DNA of 64,000 bases from Actinomycetaceae bacterium TAE3-ERU4 (GTDB lineage: Bacteria; Actinomycetota; Actinomycetes; Actinomycetales; Actinomycetaceae): the NCBI GenBank assembly GCA_019218365.1, contig JAHUUJ010000001.1, positions 310,001 to 374,000 of the forward strand, written 5' to 3'. Below the pieces are notes generated by a model that did no database searches, had not been told where the DNA came from, and worked only from the letters and a program-made list of their open reading frames with translations. The translations under genes were made by a program, and so were the position numbers. Shown here piece after piece: positions 1 to 8,067 of this stretch (positions are counted from its first letter, which is position 1; each line of letters begins with the position of its first letter).

Positions 1-386
1 GCAACCGCAGCTTCAGCACCTTTATTGGTACCCTTATCGGAAACAACCCGTAAATTAACAGTTTTCCCGCTTAAACCAATACGCCAGCGGGCAACATTTG
101 CACCTTCTCCAAGAAGATTCCATCCCGCACCTTCAGCGGCATCCTCGGTGTAAGAAACAATCACACCAAGCTCAACAGTAGCTGGGGCCGAAGGAATATC
201 CACCCGTAATTCCGTAGATTTAAGTGGTTTACCAACCGGATTCCCCTCAAGTCGATAAAGATTAACCAAAACTATAGCTAACACTACAAAAATAGAAACC
301 AATACCGCCCAAAAACGGTAGTCCTTAAATAAACCCGCTGGCTTTGCTTCAGAACCACGTGACCGAGATACGTTCAATTCCGGCAT
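1..386 (-). CDS. Membrane-anchored protein of unknown function (N-terminal part, cut by window edge)
   Basis: An open frame runs leftward from an ATG at 386 to the window edge, giving about 128 residues. I do not recognise the family. After a short basic cytoplasmic N-terminus there is one clear membrane segment (about residues 26-46, beginning FWAVLVSIFVV). A polar, presumably extracytoplasmic domain follows and continues out of the window. The start lies 2 nt after the stop of the exported coiled-coil protein at 389-3181, so the two are very likely co-transcribed and probably form one envelope complex. The C-terminus is not visible, so a second membrane segment cannot be excluded. Confidence 0.7.
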   Translation of the reverse strand, partial: MPELNVSRSRGSEAKPAGLFKDYRFWAVLVSIFVVLAIVLVNLYRLEGNPVGKPLKSTELRVDIPSAPATVELGVIVSYTEDAAEGAGWNLLGEGANVARWRIGLSGKTVNLRVVSDKGTNKGAEAAV

Positions 387-388
387 CT

Positions 389-3181
389 TCACTTACCTCC
401 ACCAATCCGGAAAGCGAACACATCAATCATGTTCTTCTCATCAAGTGTTACATTCTCATTAAGCGACGGGAACTTAGGAATACTCTCTAGCCGTGCTAAC
501 GAAGCCCTCAAACGCGCTGAGTACAAAAGATAGTCATCCAACGAACCGCGTTGACGCGTCAGATAGGAACTCATATTGGTCGTCGAATCAGATAGCTTTA
601 CATCCGCAGTTACCAACTGAGCACTCGAAGAAGCAATCGTCCCAAGCAGACCACTTCCTCTTTCTCGACCATTACCGATATCAGCCAAAACTCGTGAAAT
701 ATCAGCCGAAAGAAGCTGGGCAGCGCCATCTGAATTTTGTACGGCAGCATCCAGTGTGTTGGTAACTACCTTGTCACTTTCGGCAAGTTTCTTCTCTGCC
801 TCAATCCCCAATGCGGAATTAAGGGCAAGAATCTTTGCCTTAGTGTCATCAATTGTCTTTGCTCCATCAGCTTCCACACCCTGGGCAGATTCTTGCAAAT
901 CCTTTTCCAAATTACCTAAGAGAGACGATGCCGAACCGTCTAGATTCTGCTCAACCTGCTTGGTCTTCTCCGCCATTTTGGCAATAATTTCTTCATTACT
1001 GTCTGTCAGCTTCTTCGCAGTTTCTTCCAAAATTAGGTTCGTGTTTTTCAGTAATTCCAACCTAGCCTCATGGACTTCTTGAACCTTACCGGAAAGTTTC
1101 TCTCCATTTTTCTTAACTACACTCAAAGCCTCGTCCAAAAGAGCAACCTTATCGGCCACGCTATCACGGCTAGCGAGACGTGCTTCCTTTAGACTTTCAA
1201 ATGCTTTTTGTGCATCAGATAAAGAAATATCTACATAGTTAAGATCGCGTTGTAACTCCGAAGGTTGTGCGCCCGCAACAGTAGATGTTTGACGAATCAA
1301 TTCCTGTAAAACATCACGCTGTTGAACAGCCGCAGAATCTGCCGAGGAGGAACTAGCAAATTGTTCTGTACCATCATCTGCCCCAACTTTAGAAGGGCAA
1401 GAAGACGAAGAAAGTTCGCGCAAAATTTTATCTGCACTTTCTTTCTTAATCGTTAGATTTTTGCGTACAACATCCTCACCCTTAGGGATGGTTTGTCCCG
1501 ACTCCACACAAACGATATCTTTAATTACCGTCAGGTGAGAGCTCTGTTTCTCACTTAGCTCAGCAATTTTCCGCATACCAGCGTTCAAATCTTTAATCTG
1601 CTGACGCAAAGAAACAACATTAGTTGCCGAATCAGTCAAAACTTTTTCAAGGTTCTTCTCATCCTCAGGCTTAAAAATATTCAGTCCCCGGTCTTTTTCC
1701 TTCAAAGACTGAACTTTTTCCTCCATCAAAGCAATGTTCTTTTGCAAGTTCCCAGATTCTTGCAACGCCAAGTCTGTAGGCTCACTCGACAAAGAACCTA
1801 AAACATCCTTACCAGCAGACTTAAGCTTCTCAACGACTTCATTCATCGAAACCCGGCTTGCCAAGATTCCACACGTCAACGATTCGTTATTTTGACATTG
1901 TTCAACGGTGGGATTTTCCGGGCCTAAAGAATCAAGAATCTTCTGGCGCAATGATTCTCGACAATCCGAACTAGCCTTTGAGTAGGCACGCAAACGCTCA
2001 GACAGCGAAGAAACCACTCCAAATACACCATTAAATTTTTCTTTTTCTTTATCCTTATCAAGCTTAATCAAACACGTACTACCGTCGATTTGCGCCTGCG
2101 GTGCGGAAATTGAAGTGTCACCTAATAGGGCATTCATCTTCTGCGTAGTTAATAACAGCTCACCAATCACGCTAGAACTAGTAGTCTGCAACTGCGCAGA
2201 AAGGGACGAGTTAAGACTCTTCAACAACGAGGAAAGATCACGTGCAGAAGAAACGATATGGTCATTGGACATCGTTAAATCGTTAATTGTCTTAACCCCG
2301 ATAGTTTTAGCGGAACTGTCCAACATCCGACGCGCATTACCGAGGGCGCTACCAGACTCGGCCAGTACGTCACCAACCTGACTCAAAACCGCAATCGTCC
2401 GGGTAATTGCTTTAGAATCTTCATTTCCATTTACGGAAGTCGCACGCTTAACGATTCCCTTATAGGTAGCATCTGTCACGAAGCCCGGTTGCACAGAAAT
2501 ATCAAACTCGGGAACTTGGAAGTCTTTAGTATCTACTACCAAACTAAAAGTGGAAGAAGAAGGCAGTAACGGCGGAGCCAAGATAGCAGCCCACTGCACT
2601 GTAGATTCGCCCTTTTCCCCCTGGGAAACAACACCGTTAGTCAACGGTTTATTTAGCTCTTTATTTAATAAAATCTGCGAGGGTGCAATGTTCTTTAACT
2701 TAGTTGAAGCAACTACAGTCAGGGGTACACCCACCAGTTCTTGACGCGAGATACTCTGTCCATTTGAATCAAAAGAAACCTGTTGCGGACGAGAAGTAGT
2801 GTTCTGCAAAGTAACATCAATGCGCACTCGACCAGAAACGCCTTTGAGACTATTAATGTCACTGCCGACTTTATCCTCGTAAGTGTATGCGGTAAGCACG
2901 CGCACAGGAAGGGAGGGTGCTACCGCCGAAGGATCGTAATCTTGAGTAGAAATAACTTTTTCTTCAGGACTTTGCCCGTCCTTGAGTGAAGTAGTAGAAC
3001 TTTTCACCTGGGAAATAGTCCCATCGTAAGTAACGTTTACGTTAACTGCATTTACAGCATTAGAAGTATTTCCGGTATCAGCAAAAGTGGGAGCAACAAG
3101 CACTCCTGCAGCAACGGCGGATACAGATAAAAATGCAAGGACGGTCTTAGGCATAGCGAATCTAGGTAGCAGTTTTCTCAT
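389..3181 (-). CDS. Large exported coiled-coil protein, function unknown
   Basis: The protein is about 930 residues. I chose ATG 3181 over an in-frame TTG at 3184; an AAAGG lies about 10 nt upstream. The N-terminus is a signal peptide (basic start, hydrophobic stretch to about residue 33, then polar mature sequence). Residues about 45-240 look like beta-rich extracytoplasmic domains. From about 260 to 900 the sequence is Leu/Lys/Glu/Ser-rich with long helical, coiled-coil character, plus a few cysteines. No C-terminal membrane anchor or LPXTG motif is seen. The topology (export signal plus a very long coiled coil) recalls the extracellular parts of YhgE/Pip or EsaA proteins, but I see no sequence motif that proves this. 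It is followed 2 nt later by a single-pass membrane protein gene. Confidence 0.75.
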   Translation of the reverse strand: MRKLLPRFAMPKTVLAFLSVSAVAAGVLVAPTFADTGNTSNAVNAVNVNVTYDGTISQVKSSTTSLKDGQSPEEKVISTQDYDPSAVAPSLPVRVLTAYTYEDKVGSDINSLKGVSGRVRIDVTLQNTTSRPQQVSFDSNGQSISRQELVGVPLTVVASTKLKNIAPSQILLNKELNKPLTNGVVSQGEKGESTVQWAAILAPPLLPSSSTFSLVVDTKDFQVPEFDISVQPGFVTDATYKGIVKRATSVNGNEDSKAITRTIAVLSQVGDVLAESGSALGNARRMLDSSAKTIGVKTINDLTMSNDHIVSSARDLSSLLKSLNSSLSAQLQTTSSSVIGELLLTTQKMNALLGDTSISAPQAQIDGSTCLIKLDKDKEKEKFNGVFGVVSSLSERLRAYSKASSDCRESLRQKILDSLGPENPTVEQCQNNESLTCGILASRVSMNEVVEKLKSAGKDVLGSLSSEPTDLALQESGNLQKNIALMEEKVQSLKEKDRGLNIFKPEDEKNLEKVLTDSATNVVSLRQQIKDLNAGMRKIAELSEKQSSHLTVIKDIVCVESGQTIPKGEDVVRKNLTIKKESADKILRELSSSSCPSKVGADDGTEQFASSSSADSAAVQQRDVLQELIRQTSTVAGAQPSELQRDLNYVDISLSDAQKAFESLKEARLASRDSVADKVALLDEALSVVKKNGEKLSGKVQEVHEARLELLKNTNLILEETAKKLTDSNEEIIAKMAEKTKQVEQNLDGSASSLLGNLEKDLQESAQGVEADGAKTIDDTKAKILALNSALGIEAEKKLAESDKVVTNTLDAAVQNSDGAAQLLSADISRVLADIGNGRERGSGLLGTIASSSAQLVTADVKLSDSTTNMSSYLTRQRGSLDDYLLYSARLRASLARLESIPKFPSLNENVTLDEKNMIDVFAFRIGGGK

Positions 3182-3228
3182 CAATAAACCTTTATTTGCC
3201 CGCTAACAGTTAAGCAGTGACTACAATC

Positions 3229-3242
3229 TGTAATATATTACA
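3229..3242. promoter_or_regulatory. 14-bp perfect palindrome upstream of the exported protein
   Basis: TGTAATATATTACA reads identically on both strands and lies about 48 bp upstream of the ATG at 3181, in the gap between thiD and the exported coiled-coil gene. The position fits an operator overlapping a promoter; its centre TAATAT/TATATT could itself be a -10 element. The binding protein is unknown, and chance occurrence in AT-rich DNA is possible. Confidence 0.35.
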
Positions 3243-3266
3243 TCATTTGTCACGATATTTAACAGA

Positions 3267-4085
3267 CTAGGGCAAAGTTAAAGCGTTGAATTTTGTGCCC
3301 ATTTGCTGCGGTTTTTCTAGGCTTTGCCGAACAAGGTTACGAGCTTTTTCGACAGCTTCAACCAGTTCGCTACCGTTTGCCAGGTGAGCTGTGATTGCTG
3401 CTGCGAGGGTGCATCCACTTCCGTTTAGAGGTTGTTGACCAATTTTAGGTGCCCGCCATATATACTCACGATTTTCTGTAACTAGGACATCCACAGCATC
3501 ATCGCCGGGAAAACGTAATCCGCCCTTAACTAGTGCTGATTTCCCAGAGGTCTTTTCTGCAAGATTCCAGGCTGCCGCAAGCATTTCTTCGGTTCCCCAA
3601 ATAGATTTTTCAGGTGCTCCAAGTAGTGCCCGTGCTTCTTCTAGATTCGGGGTGACTACAGTGGCAAGAGGAAGTAAAGTCTCGCTTAAAAGTGTTGCTA
3701 CCTCGGCCTTATTAACAGTGACTGCTCCAGCTTTGAAAAACATTACCGGATCTAAAACAAGTGGTGGAGGCGAGGGGAGACAATTTATTTTTTCGCGTAA
3801 GACACCAGCTACTGAATGGAGATTTTCATCGGTTGCCAACAGGCCGACCTTTATTGCCTTTATTCCGCCGGGGGAAGCCGCCAGAAGCGCGGCCCGCAAT
3901 TGATTTTCCACCTGTTTATGGGGAATGGGGAAAATTTCTGATTCACCCCTGGTACCGCGAGAAACAAGGCAGGTTACCGCACCCATTCCGTAAACTCCAA
4001 GGTGTTGCAAAACCCGTAAATCAACAGGAATCCCCCCGGCGCCCGAGGCGGGAAAACCTCCGATAACCAATGCTTTATGTGCCAT
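3267..4085 (-). CDS. thiD: Hydroxymethylpyrimidine/phosphomethylpyrimidine kinase (ThiD family)
   Basis: A ribokinase-fold kinase of about 272 residues, the usual ThiD length. ThiD phosphorylates HMP and HMP-P for thiamine synthesis or salvage in the cytoplasm. Family signatures visible are ASGAGGIPVDLRVLQHLGVYG near the N-terminus (normally SGGAGIQADLKTF), LVLDPVMFFKAG (normally DPVM.AKSG), VVTPNLEEARALLG, and a C-terminal GSGCTLAAAI with the catalytic Asp/Cys region. The N-terminal substrate loop is somewhat divergent, so pyridoxal/pyridoxine kinase activity is an alternative. ATG 4085 is preferred over TTG 4091. No Shine-Dalgarno sequence is visible and a TAGTAAGAT box lies just upstream, so the mRNA may be leaderless. 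No other thiamine gene is adjacent. Confidence 0.82.
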   Translation of the reverse strand: MAHKALVIGGFPASGAGGIPVDLRVLQHLGVYGMGAVTCLVSRGTRGESEIFPIPHKQVENQLRAALLAASPGGIKAIKVGLLATDENLHSVAGVLREKINCLPSPPPLVLDPVMFFKAGAVTVNKAEVATLLSETLLPLATVVTPNLEEARALLGAPEKSIWGTEEMLAAAWNLAEKTSGKSALVKGGLRFPGDDAVDVLVTENREYIWRAPKIGQQPLNGSGCTLAAAITAHLANGSELVEAVEKARNLVRQSLEKPQQMGTKFNALTLP

Positions 4086-4187
4086 GTACAAATCTTACTA
4101 GCTACCCAAACTAGAAGTATTTTGTAAATTCCACAAAATCGAGTGTATAAAAAGCACACCATACCCAAAAAGGGATATTATTCACTC

Positions 4188-5000
4188 ATGAGTTCTAACA
4201 CTTCTAAAGCAGTAATTCTCGCCCGTGGCCTCGGTACTCGTATGCGTGCCGCCGCCGAAGACGCCCAGCTCAGCGCAGAGCAGGCCAAAGCCGCCGACGC
4301 CGGCGTAAAAGGAATGATTGATGTTGGTCGTCCTTTCCTTGATTTCGTAATTAGCGCCCTCGCCGACGCGGGCATTACCGACGTTTGTTTGGTAATTGGC
4401 CCAGAACACGACATGATGCGCGACCACTACGGAAACTTGGATACTTCCCGCGTAAAGATTCACTTTGCCATTCAGGAAGAGCCCTTGGGAACCGCTAATG
4501 CGGTGGCCGCAGTGGAAGAATTTGCAGGACACGATCCATTCTTGGTTATCAACTCTGATAACTACTATTCCGCTAAAGCGCTCAGTGCTCTTGCACAGCA
4601 GGAAACCGCCGCTCTTCTCGGATATGAACGTAACGCTCTAGTAGAAAAATCGAACATTCCCGCTGACCGCATCGCCGCTTTCGCAATTATTGATGTAGCT
4701 GAGGACGGAAACCTAATCGATATTATCGAAAAGCCATCCCCAGAAGTTTTAGAGGCACACCCAGATGCTGGTATTTCCATGAATGCTTTCCGCTTCACAA
4801 GCCCAATTTTCGAGGCTTGCGCGAACATCGAGAAGTCTGTCCGTGGCGAGTATGAACTAGCTGACGCGGTTCGTTACTGCATTGCACATGGAACTAACTT
4901 TGCGGTAGCTCCCGTAGCTGAGGGCGTTTTGGACATGTCACGACGTACTGACATTGCGGCTGTAAAGGAAGCTCTTTCTGGCGTTACCGTCGAGCTATGA
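4188..5000 (+). CDS. Sugar-phosphate nucleotidyltransferase family protein
   Basis: A 270-residue protein with the nucleotidyltransferase fold of the GlmU/RmlA/GalU superfamily. The N-terminal loop AVILARGLGTRMR is the nucleotide-binding G-x-G-T-R-M motif, and QEEPLGTANAV plus FLVINSDNYYS hold the substrate and metal-binding positions. Such enzymes join a sugar-1-phosphate to an NTP. There is no C-terminal left-handed beta-helix, so it is a stand-alone transferase. ATG 4188 is chosen because the motif begins at residue 8 and an AGGGA lies 12 nt upstream; a GTG at 4143 would add a non-conserved tail. Its TGA overlaps the ATG of the GHMP kinase (ATGA), so the pair probably converts a free sugar to sugar-1-P and then NDP-sugar. 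The sugar is unknown. Confidence 0.8.
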   Translation: MSSNTSKAVILARGLGTRMRAAAEDAQLSAEQAKAADAGVKGMIDVGRPFLDFVISALADAGITDVCLVIGPEHDMMRDHYGNLDTSRVKIHFAIQEEPLGTANAVAAVEEFAGHDPFLVINSDNYYSAKALSALAQQETAALLGYERNALVEKSNIPADRIAAFAIIDVAEDGNLIDIIEKPSPEVLEAHPDAGISMNAFRFTSPIFEACANIEKSVRGEYELADAVRYCIAHGTNFAVAPVAEGVLDMSRRTDIAAVKEALSGVTVEL

Positions 5001-6310
5001 GCCAACTTTTAAACGGTTTACCGTCCGATTTTAACTCTCCCTTAAAAGAGGAAGTAAAGGACGGGGCATTACCTCTGCCCGCCTCTGCAGTAACTTGGTT
5101 TGTTCCGGGACGAATTGAAGTTTTTGGTAAACATACCGACTATGCGGGGGGACGTTCCCTACTAGCTGCAGCAACTAACGGCATTACTTTTGTTGCCCGC
5201 GCCAATTCCGAGCAGGTAGTTAGAGTAGCTTCGGATGCTGTCAAGGACAGGGTCGAGCTTCCGTTGCAAGAACAGATTGACGGTTATGAAGGTGGTCATT
5301 GGGCCGGGTATGCGGCAGCTACCGTTTCCCGGCTGGTAAAGAATTTTGGTTCCCAAGTACGCGGTGCTGATATTACGATTACTTCTAATTTGCCGTTAGC
5401 TTCGGGAATGAGCTCTTCTTCCGCAATGGTAGTTGGTTTAGCCCGTTGTTTACTCGATATTTCGGGTATTGAATCTAGCGCCGCTTTCCGTAGCCAGATT
5501 GACGGGCCGGAAAATTTCGCGGCCTATCTTGCCTGTATCGAAAACGGCATGAGCTTTGGCGAACTTGCGGGACATCGTGGGGTTGGTACTTTCGGTGGAT
5601 CGGAAGACCACACTTCCATGTTGTGCGCCGAAGCCGATTCCCTGGTGCAATATTCCTTCTGTCCGGTGCGACGTGAAAAGATTGTTCCTTTCCCGGCTGA
5701 CTACAGTTTTGTGGTAGCTGTTTCGGGAGTTTTAGCGGAAAAAACCGGTGCCGCTCGGGAAGCATATAACCAGGTTTCGGCCTCGGCCCGGGAAATTCTT
5801 GCCGAATGGAATAAGCAGCAGGGACGCGATGATCTTTTCCTTGCTGATGCGGTTGCTTCGGGCACTGACGCGGTTGAAAAAATCCGTTCTTTCCTCCCGG
5901 AAGGTTCATATAAACGAAACCGTTTTGAACAGTTTCTGACCGAGTCTTTTGAACTGGTTCCCGCGGCTGCAGATGCTTTATCTGAAGGTGATTTAGAAAC
6001 TTTCGCCAAAGTTGCCTATCTTTCGCAGAGTTGGGCAGATCAGGCTTTGGGAAATCAGGTTCCTCAGACACGAGAATTGGTTTCTTTAGCTCGTTCCTTG
6101 GGAGCTTGCGGGGCAAGTGCATTCGGCGCGGGCTTTGGCGGTTCTGTATGGGCTTTGGTTCCTACTGCACAGGCTGTGGATTTTGCAGCTTCTTGGCGTT
6201 CTGCCTATGTTGCAGCTTTCCCGCAGATGAGCGAGCGGGCGCAGATGGTAATTACTCGTCCGGGTGGTCGCGCTCAGCGCTTAGCCCTGGAGTATAGTGC
6301 TGATTTCTGA
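4997..6310 (+). CDS. Galactokinase-like GHMP sugar kinase
   Basis: A 437-residue GHMP-superfamily kinase. All three family motifs are present: PGRIEVFGKHTDYAGGRSL (motif 1), LPLASGMSSSSAMVVGLA (ATP-binding motif 2, about residue 134), and GASAFGAGFGGSVWAL (motif 3, near the C-terminus). It resembles GalK, but motif 1 reads GKHTDY where classical galactokinases have GEHTDYNGG, so the substrate may not be galactose. It overlaps the preceding nucleotidyltransferase by 4 nt. The pair makes biochemical sense as a two-step salvage route producing an NDP-sugar. No galT/galE or uptake system is next to it. The 215-residue antisense frame over its middle is a shadow. Confidence 0.8.
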   Translation: MSQLLNGLPSDFNSPLKEEVKDGALPLPASAVTWFVPGRIEVFGKHTDYAGGRSLLAAATNGITFVARANSEQVVRVASDAVKDRVELPLQEQIDGYEGGHWAGYAAATVSRLVKNFGSQVRGADITITSNLPLASGMSSSSAMVVGLARCLLDISGIESSAAFRSQIDGPENFAAYLACIENGMSFGELAGHRGVGTFGGSEDHTSMLCAEADSLVQYSFCPVRREKIVPFPADYSFVVAVSGVLAEKTGAAREAYNQVSASAREILAEWNKQQGRDDLFLADAVASGTDAVEKIRSFLPEGSYKRNRFEQFLTESFELVPAAADALSEGDLETFAKVAYLSQSWADQALGNQVPQTRELVSLARSLGACGASAFGAGFGGSVWALVPTAQAVDFAASWRSAYVAAFPQMSERAQMVITRPGGRAQRLALEYSADF

Positions 6311-6323
6311 TTGCAGTTTTTGT

Positions 6324-6357
6324 TAAAACCGGTCTTGGTTCTACAAGGCCGGTTTTA
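6324..6357. terminator. Bidirectional terminator between GHMP kinase and dnaB
   Basis: A 13-bp stem (AAAACCGG core, one G-U pair) with an 8-nt loop lies between two convergent genes. T-rich sequence follows it on the plus strand (TTTTATTTTT), and the minus strand reads into TTTTGTTAA-type AT sequence, so it can serve both genes. Confidence 0.8.
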
Positions 6358-6360
6358 TTT

Positions 6361-7710
6361 TTAGAAACCGCCGGGAGCTACGGGATCCTTTGCTTTGTTG
6401 ACGAAGCGTGAATAGTGACCTTGGAAGGCTACGGAAACAACTCTTGTTTCACCATTACGGTGTTTGGCTACGTTAATGTCGGCGACGCCGGGACGGTCTT
6501 CTTTGTTGTAGTAATCAGGTCGATGCAAAAGCATGATGACATCCGCGTCCTGTTCCAATGATCCGGATTCACGTAGATCGGCAATCATTGGTTTACGGTC
6601 ATTTCGTTGTTCTGGACCACGGTTTAGCTGAGCAGCCGCAATTACTGGAATCTGGAGTTCTTTAGCGAGTAGTTTTAGAGCACGGGAGAACTCGGAAACT
6701 TCTTGCTGTCGTGATTCAACGCGTTTTCCAGACGAAAGCAACTGTAGGTAGTCAATGGCAAGGATTTTTAAATCATGCTGTTGCTTTAGGCGACGTGCTT
6801 TAGAACGAATTTCCGCCATGCTCATATTGGGTGAATCGTCAATATAGAGTGGTGCGTTAATAAGCCGATCCATGTTTGGCCAGATTTTTTCCCAATCCTG
6901 GGGTTCTAGGTTTCCCTTGTTGATTTTAGATAGCATTACCGAGGTTTCTGCGGCCAACATACGTCGAGCAATTTCATCGCGGGACATTTCGAGACTAAAG
7001 ATTGCGGCGGCTTGTCCGTGATGAATGGCCGCCGATCGGCAAAAGTCTAGCGCAAGAGTGGATTTACCCATGGCGGGACGTCCCGCCACGATAATCATCT
7101 GTCCCCCGTGCAATCCGTTTGTGAGTTCATCTAGGTCAGCGAATCCGGTGGGCACACCGCCAGTTCTTTCGGAACCATCACTTTCTTCGAGGCGAGTTAC
7201 GGTGTCGGGAAGGATATCCCCAATTGGGGCGTAATCATCTTTTCGGGAGTTTTCAGAAACAGCGAGAATCTCACGCTGTGCGTCATCTACTAGAGCTTCT
7301 ACTTCACCCCCATCATCGGCGTATCCAAGTTGGACGATACGGGTTCCCGCTTCAACCAAACGACGAAGGATTGCGCGTTCACGCACGATATTTGCGTAGT
7401 ATGCTGCCGAAGCGGCTGTTGGAACAGTAGAGATTAGGGTGTGTAGGTAGGTTTGTCCACCGATTTGAGTTAGTTTTCCGCGTGTGGATAGTTCTGCCGA
7501 GGTGGTGATTGCATCAACTTCGATACCGCGGCTAAACATATCGAGGATAGCCTGGTAGATAATTCCATTGTTAGGCTGGTAAAAGTCATTGGCGGTTAAG
7601 ATGGCTTCGACATTGGCAATTGCGTCTTTGCTGAGCATCATTGCCCCGAGGACAGACATTTCCGCTTCGAGGTTTTGTGGTGGTACTCGTTCGTATTCGA
7701 ATTCGCTCAT
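6361..7710 (-). CDS. dnaB: Replicative DNA helicase DnaB
   Basis: A 449-residue hexameric 5'-3' helicase of normal length that unwinds DNA at the replication fork. The N-terminal DnaB domain begins PPQNLEAEMSVLGAMM. The RecA-like C-terminal ATPase carries Walker A GRPAMGKST, Walker B (LKILAIDYLQLL) and the conserved ESGSLEQDADVIMLLHR region. No intein interrupts it. ATG 7710 has AAGGGTGC just upstream. The gene is monocistronic here and ends at the shared terminator. The upstream intergenic region holds several DnaA-box-like motifs. Confidence 0.97.
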   Translation of the reverse strand: MSEFEYERVPPQNLEAEMSVLGAMMLSKDAIANVEAILTANDFYQPNNGIIYQAILDMFSRGIEVDAITTSAELSTRGKLTQIGGQTYLHTLISTVPTAASAAYYANIVRERAILRRLVEAGTRIVQLGYADDGGEVEALVDDAQREILAVSENSRKDDYAPIGDILPDTVTRLEESDGSERTGGVPTGFADLDELTNGLHGGQMIIVAGRPAMGKSTLALDFCRSAAIHHGQAAAIFSLEMSRDEIARRMLAAETSVMLSKINKGNLEPQDWEKIWPNMDRLINAPLYIDDSPNMSMAEIRSKARRLKQQHDLKILAIDYLQLLSSGKRVESRQQEVSEFSRALKLLAKELQIPVIAAAQLNRGPEQRNDRKPMIADLRESGSLEQDADVIMLLHRPDYYNKEDRPGVADINVAKHRNGETRVVSVAFQGHYSRFVNKAKDPVAPGGF

Positions 7711-8067
7711 TTTGCACCCTTTTCTTAGCCTAGAACTCTCTGATTATTCCACGGGTTTACGCAACTGTCACGGTTATTTTTGGAGTCTATTGTGGAACTC
7801 TTGTGGATATTGTTTACCTTCTGTTAACAATCCTTCATTTCTTGTGGATATCTTGTTTGTTCATAAGGGTGGGCTATTTTTCTTCTCTCCTGGCCTGAAT
7901 AAGATAAATGGCTTATTTATAAGCAAAAGTAGTTTCCACAGCTTATCCCCAACCTGTGGATTTATTTTAGTGGTCTATTTTTGTGGATTTTTTCTTGTTT
8001 CCTTTATTTACCTTCAGGAGTATTCTAGGATTTCTTATCGTCTAGGAAATTTGCGGAGCAATTAGTT
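7711..8067. promoter_or_regulatory. dnaB-MATE intergenic region with clustered DnaA-box-like 9-mers
   Basis: This 357-bp divergent promoter region holds six TGTGGA-type hexamers at 7791, 7802, 7843, 7933 (as TTTCCACA), 7955 and 7982. The best, TGTGGATAT (twice), match the E. coli-type DnaA box TGTGGATAA at 8 of 9 bases; TGTGGATTT (twice) match at 7 of 9. The density is much higher than expected by chance, but no perfect box is present. It must also hold the promoters of dnaB (leftward) and the MATE gene (rightward). Confidence 0.5.

Noticed and set aside
5475-6122. 215-codon open frame antisense to the GHMP kinase
   Set aside because: It lies wholly inside a clear GHMP-kinase gene, has no SD and gives low-complexity Pro/Arg/Gln-rich sequence; a shadow frame.
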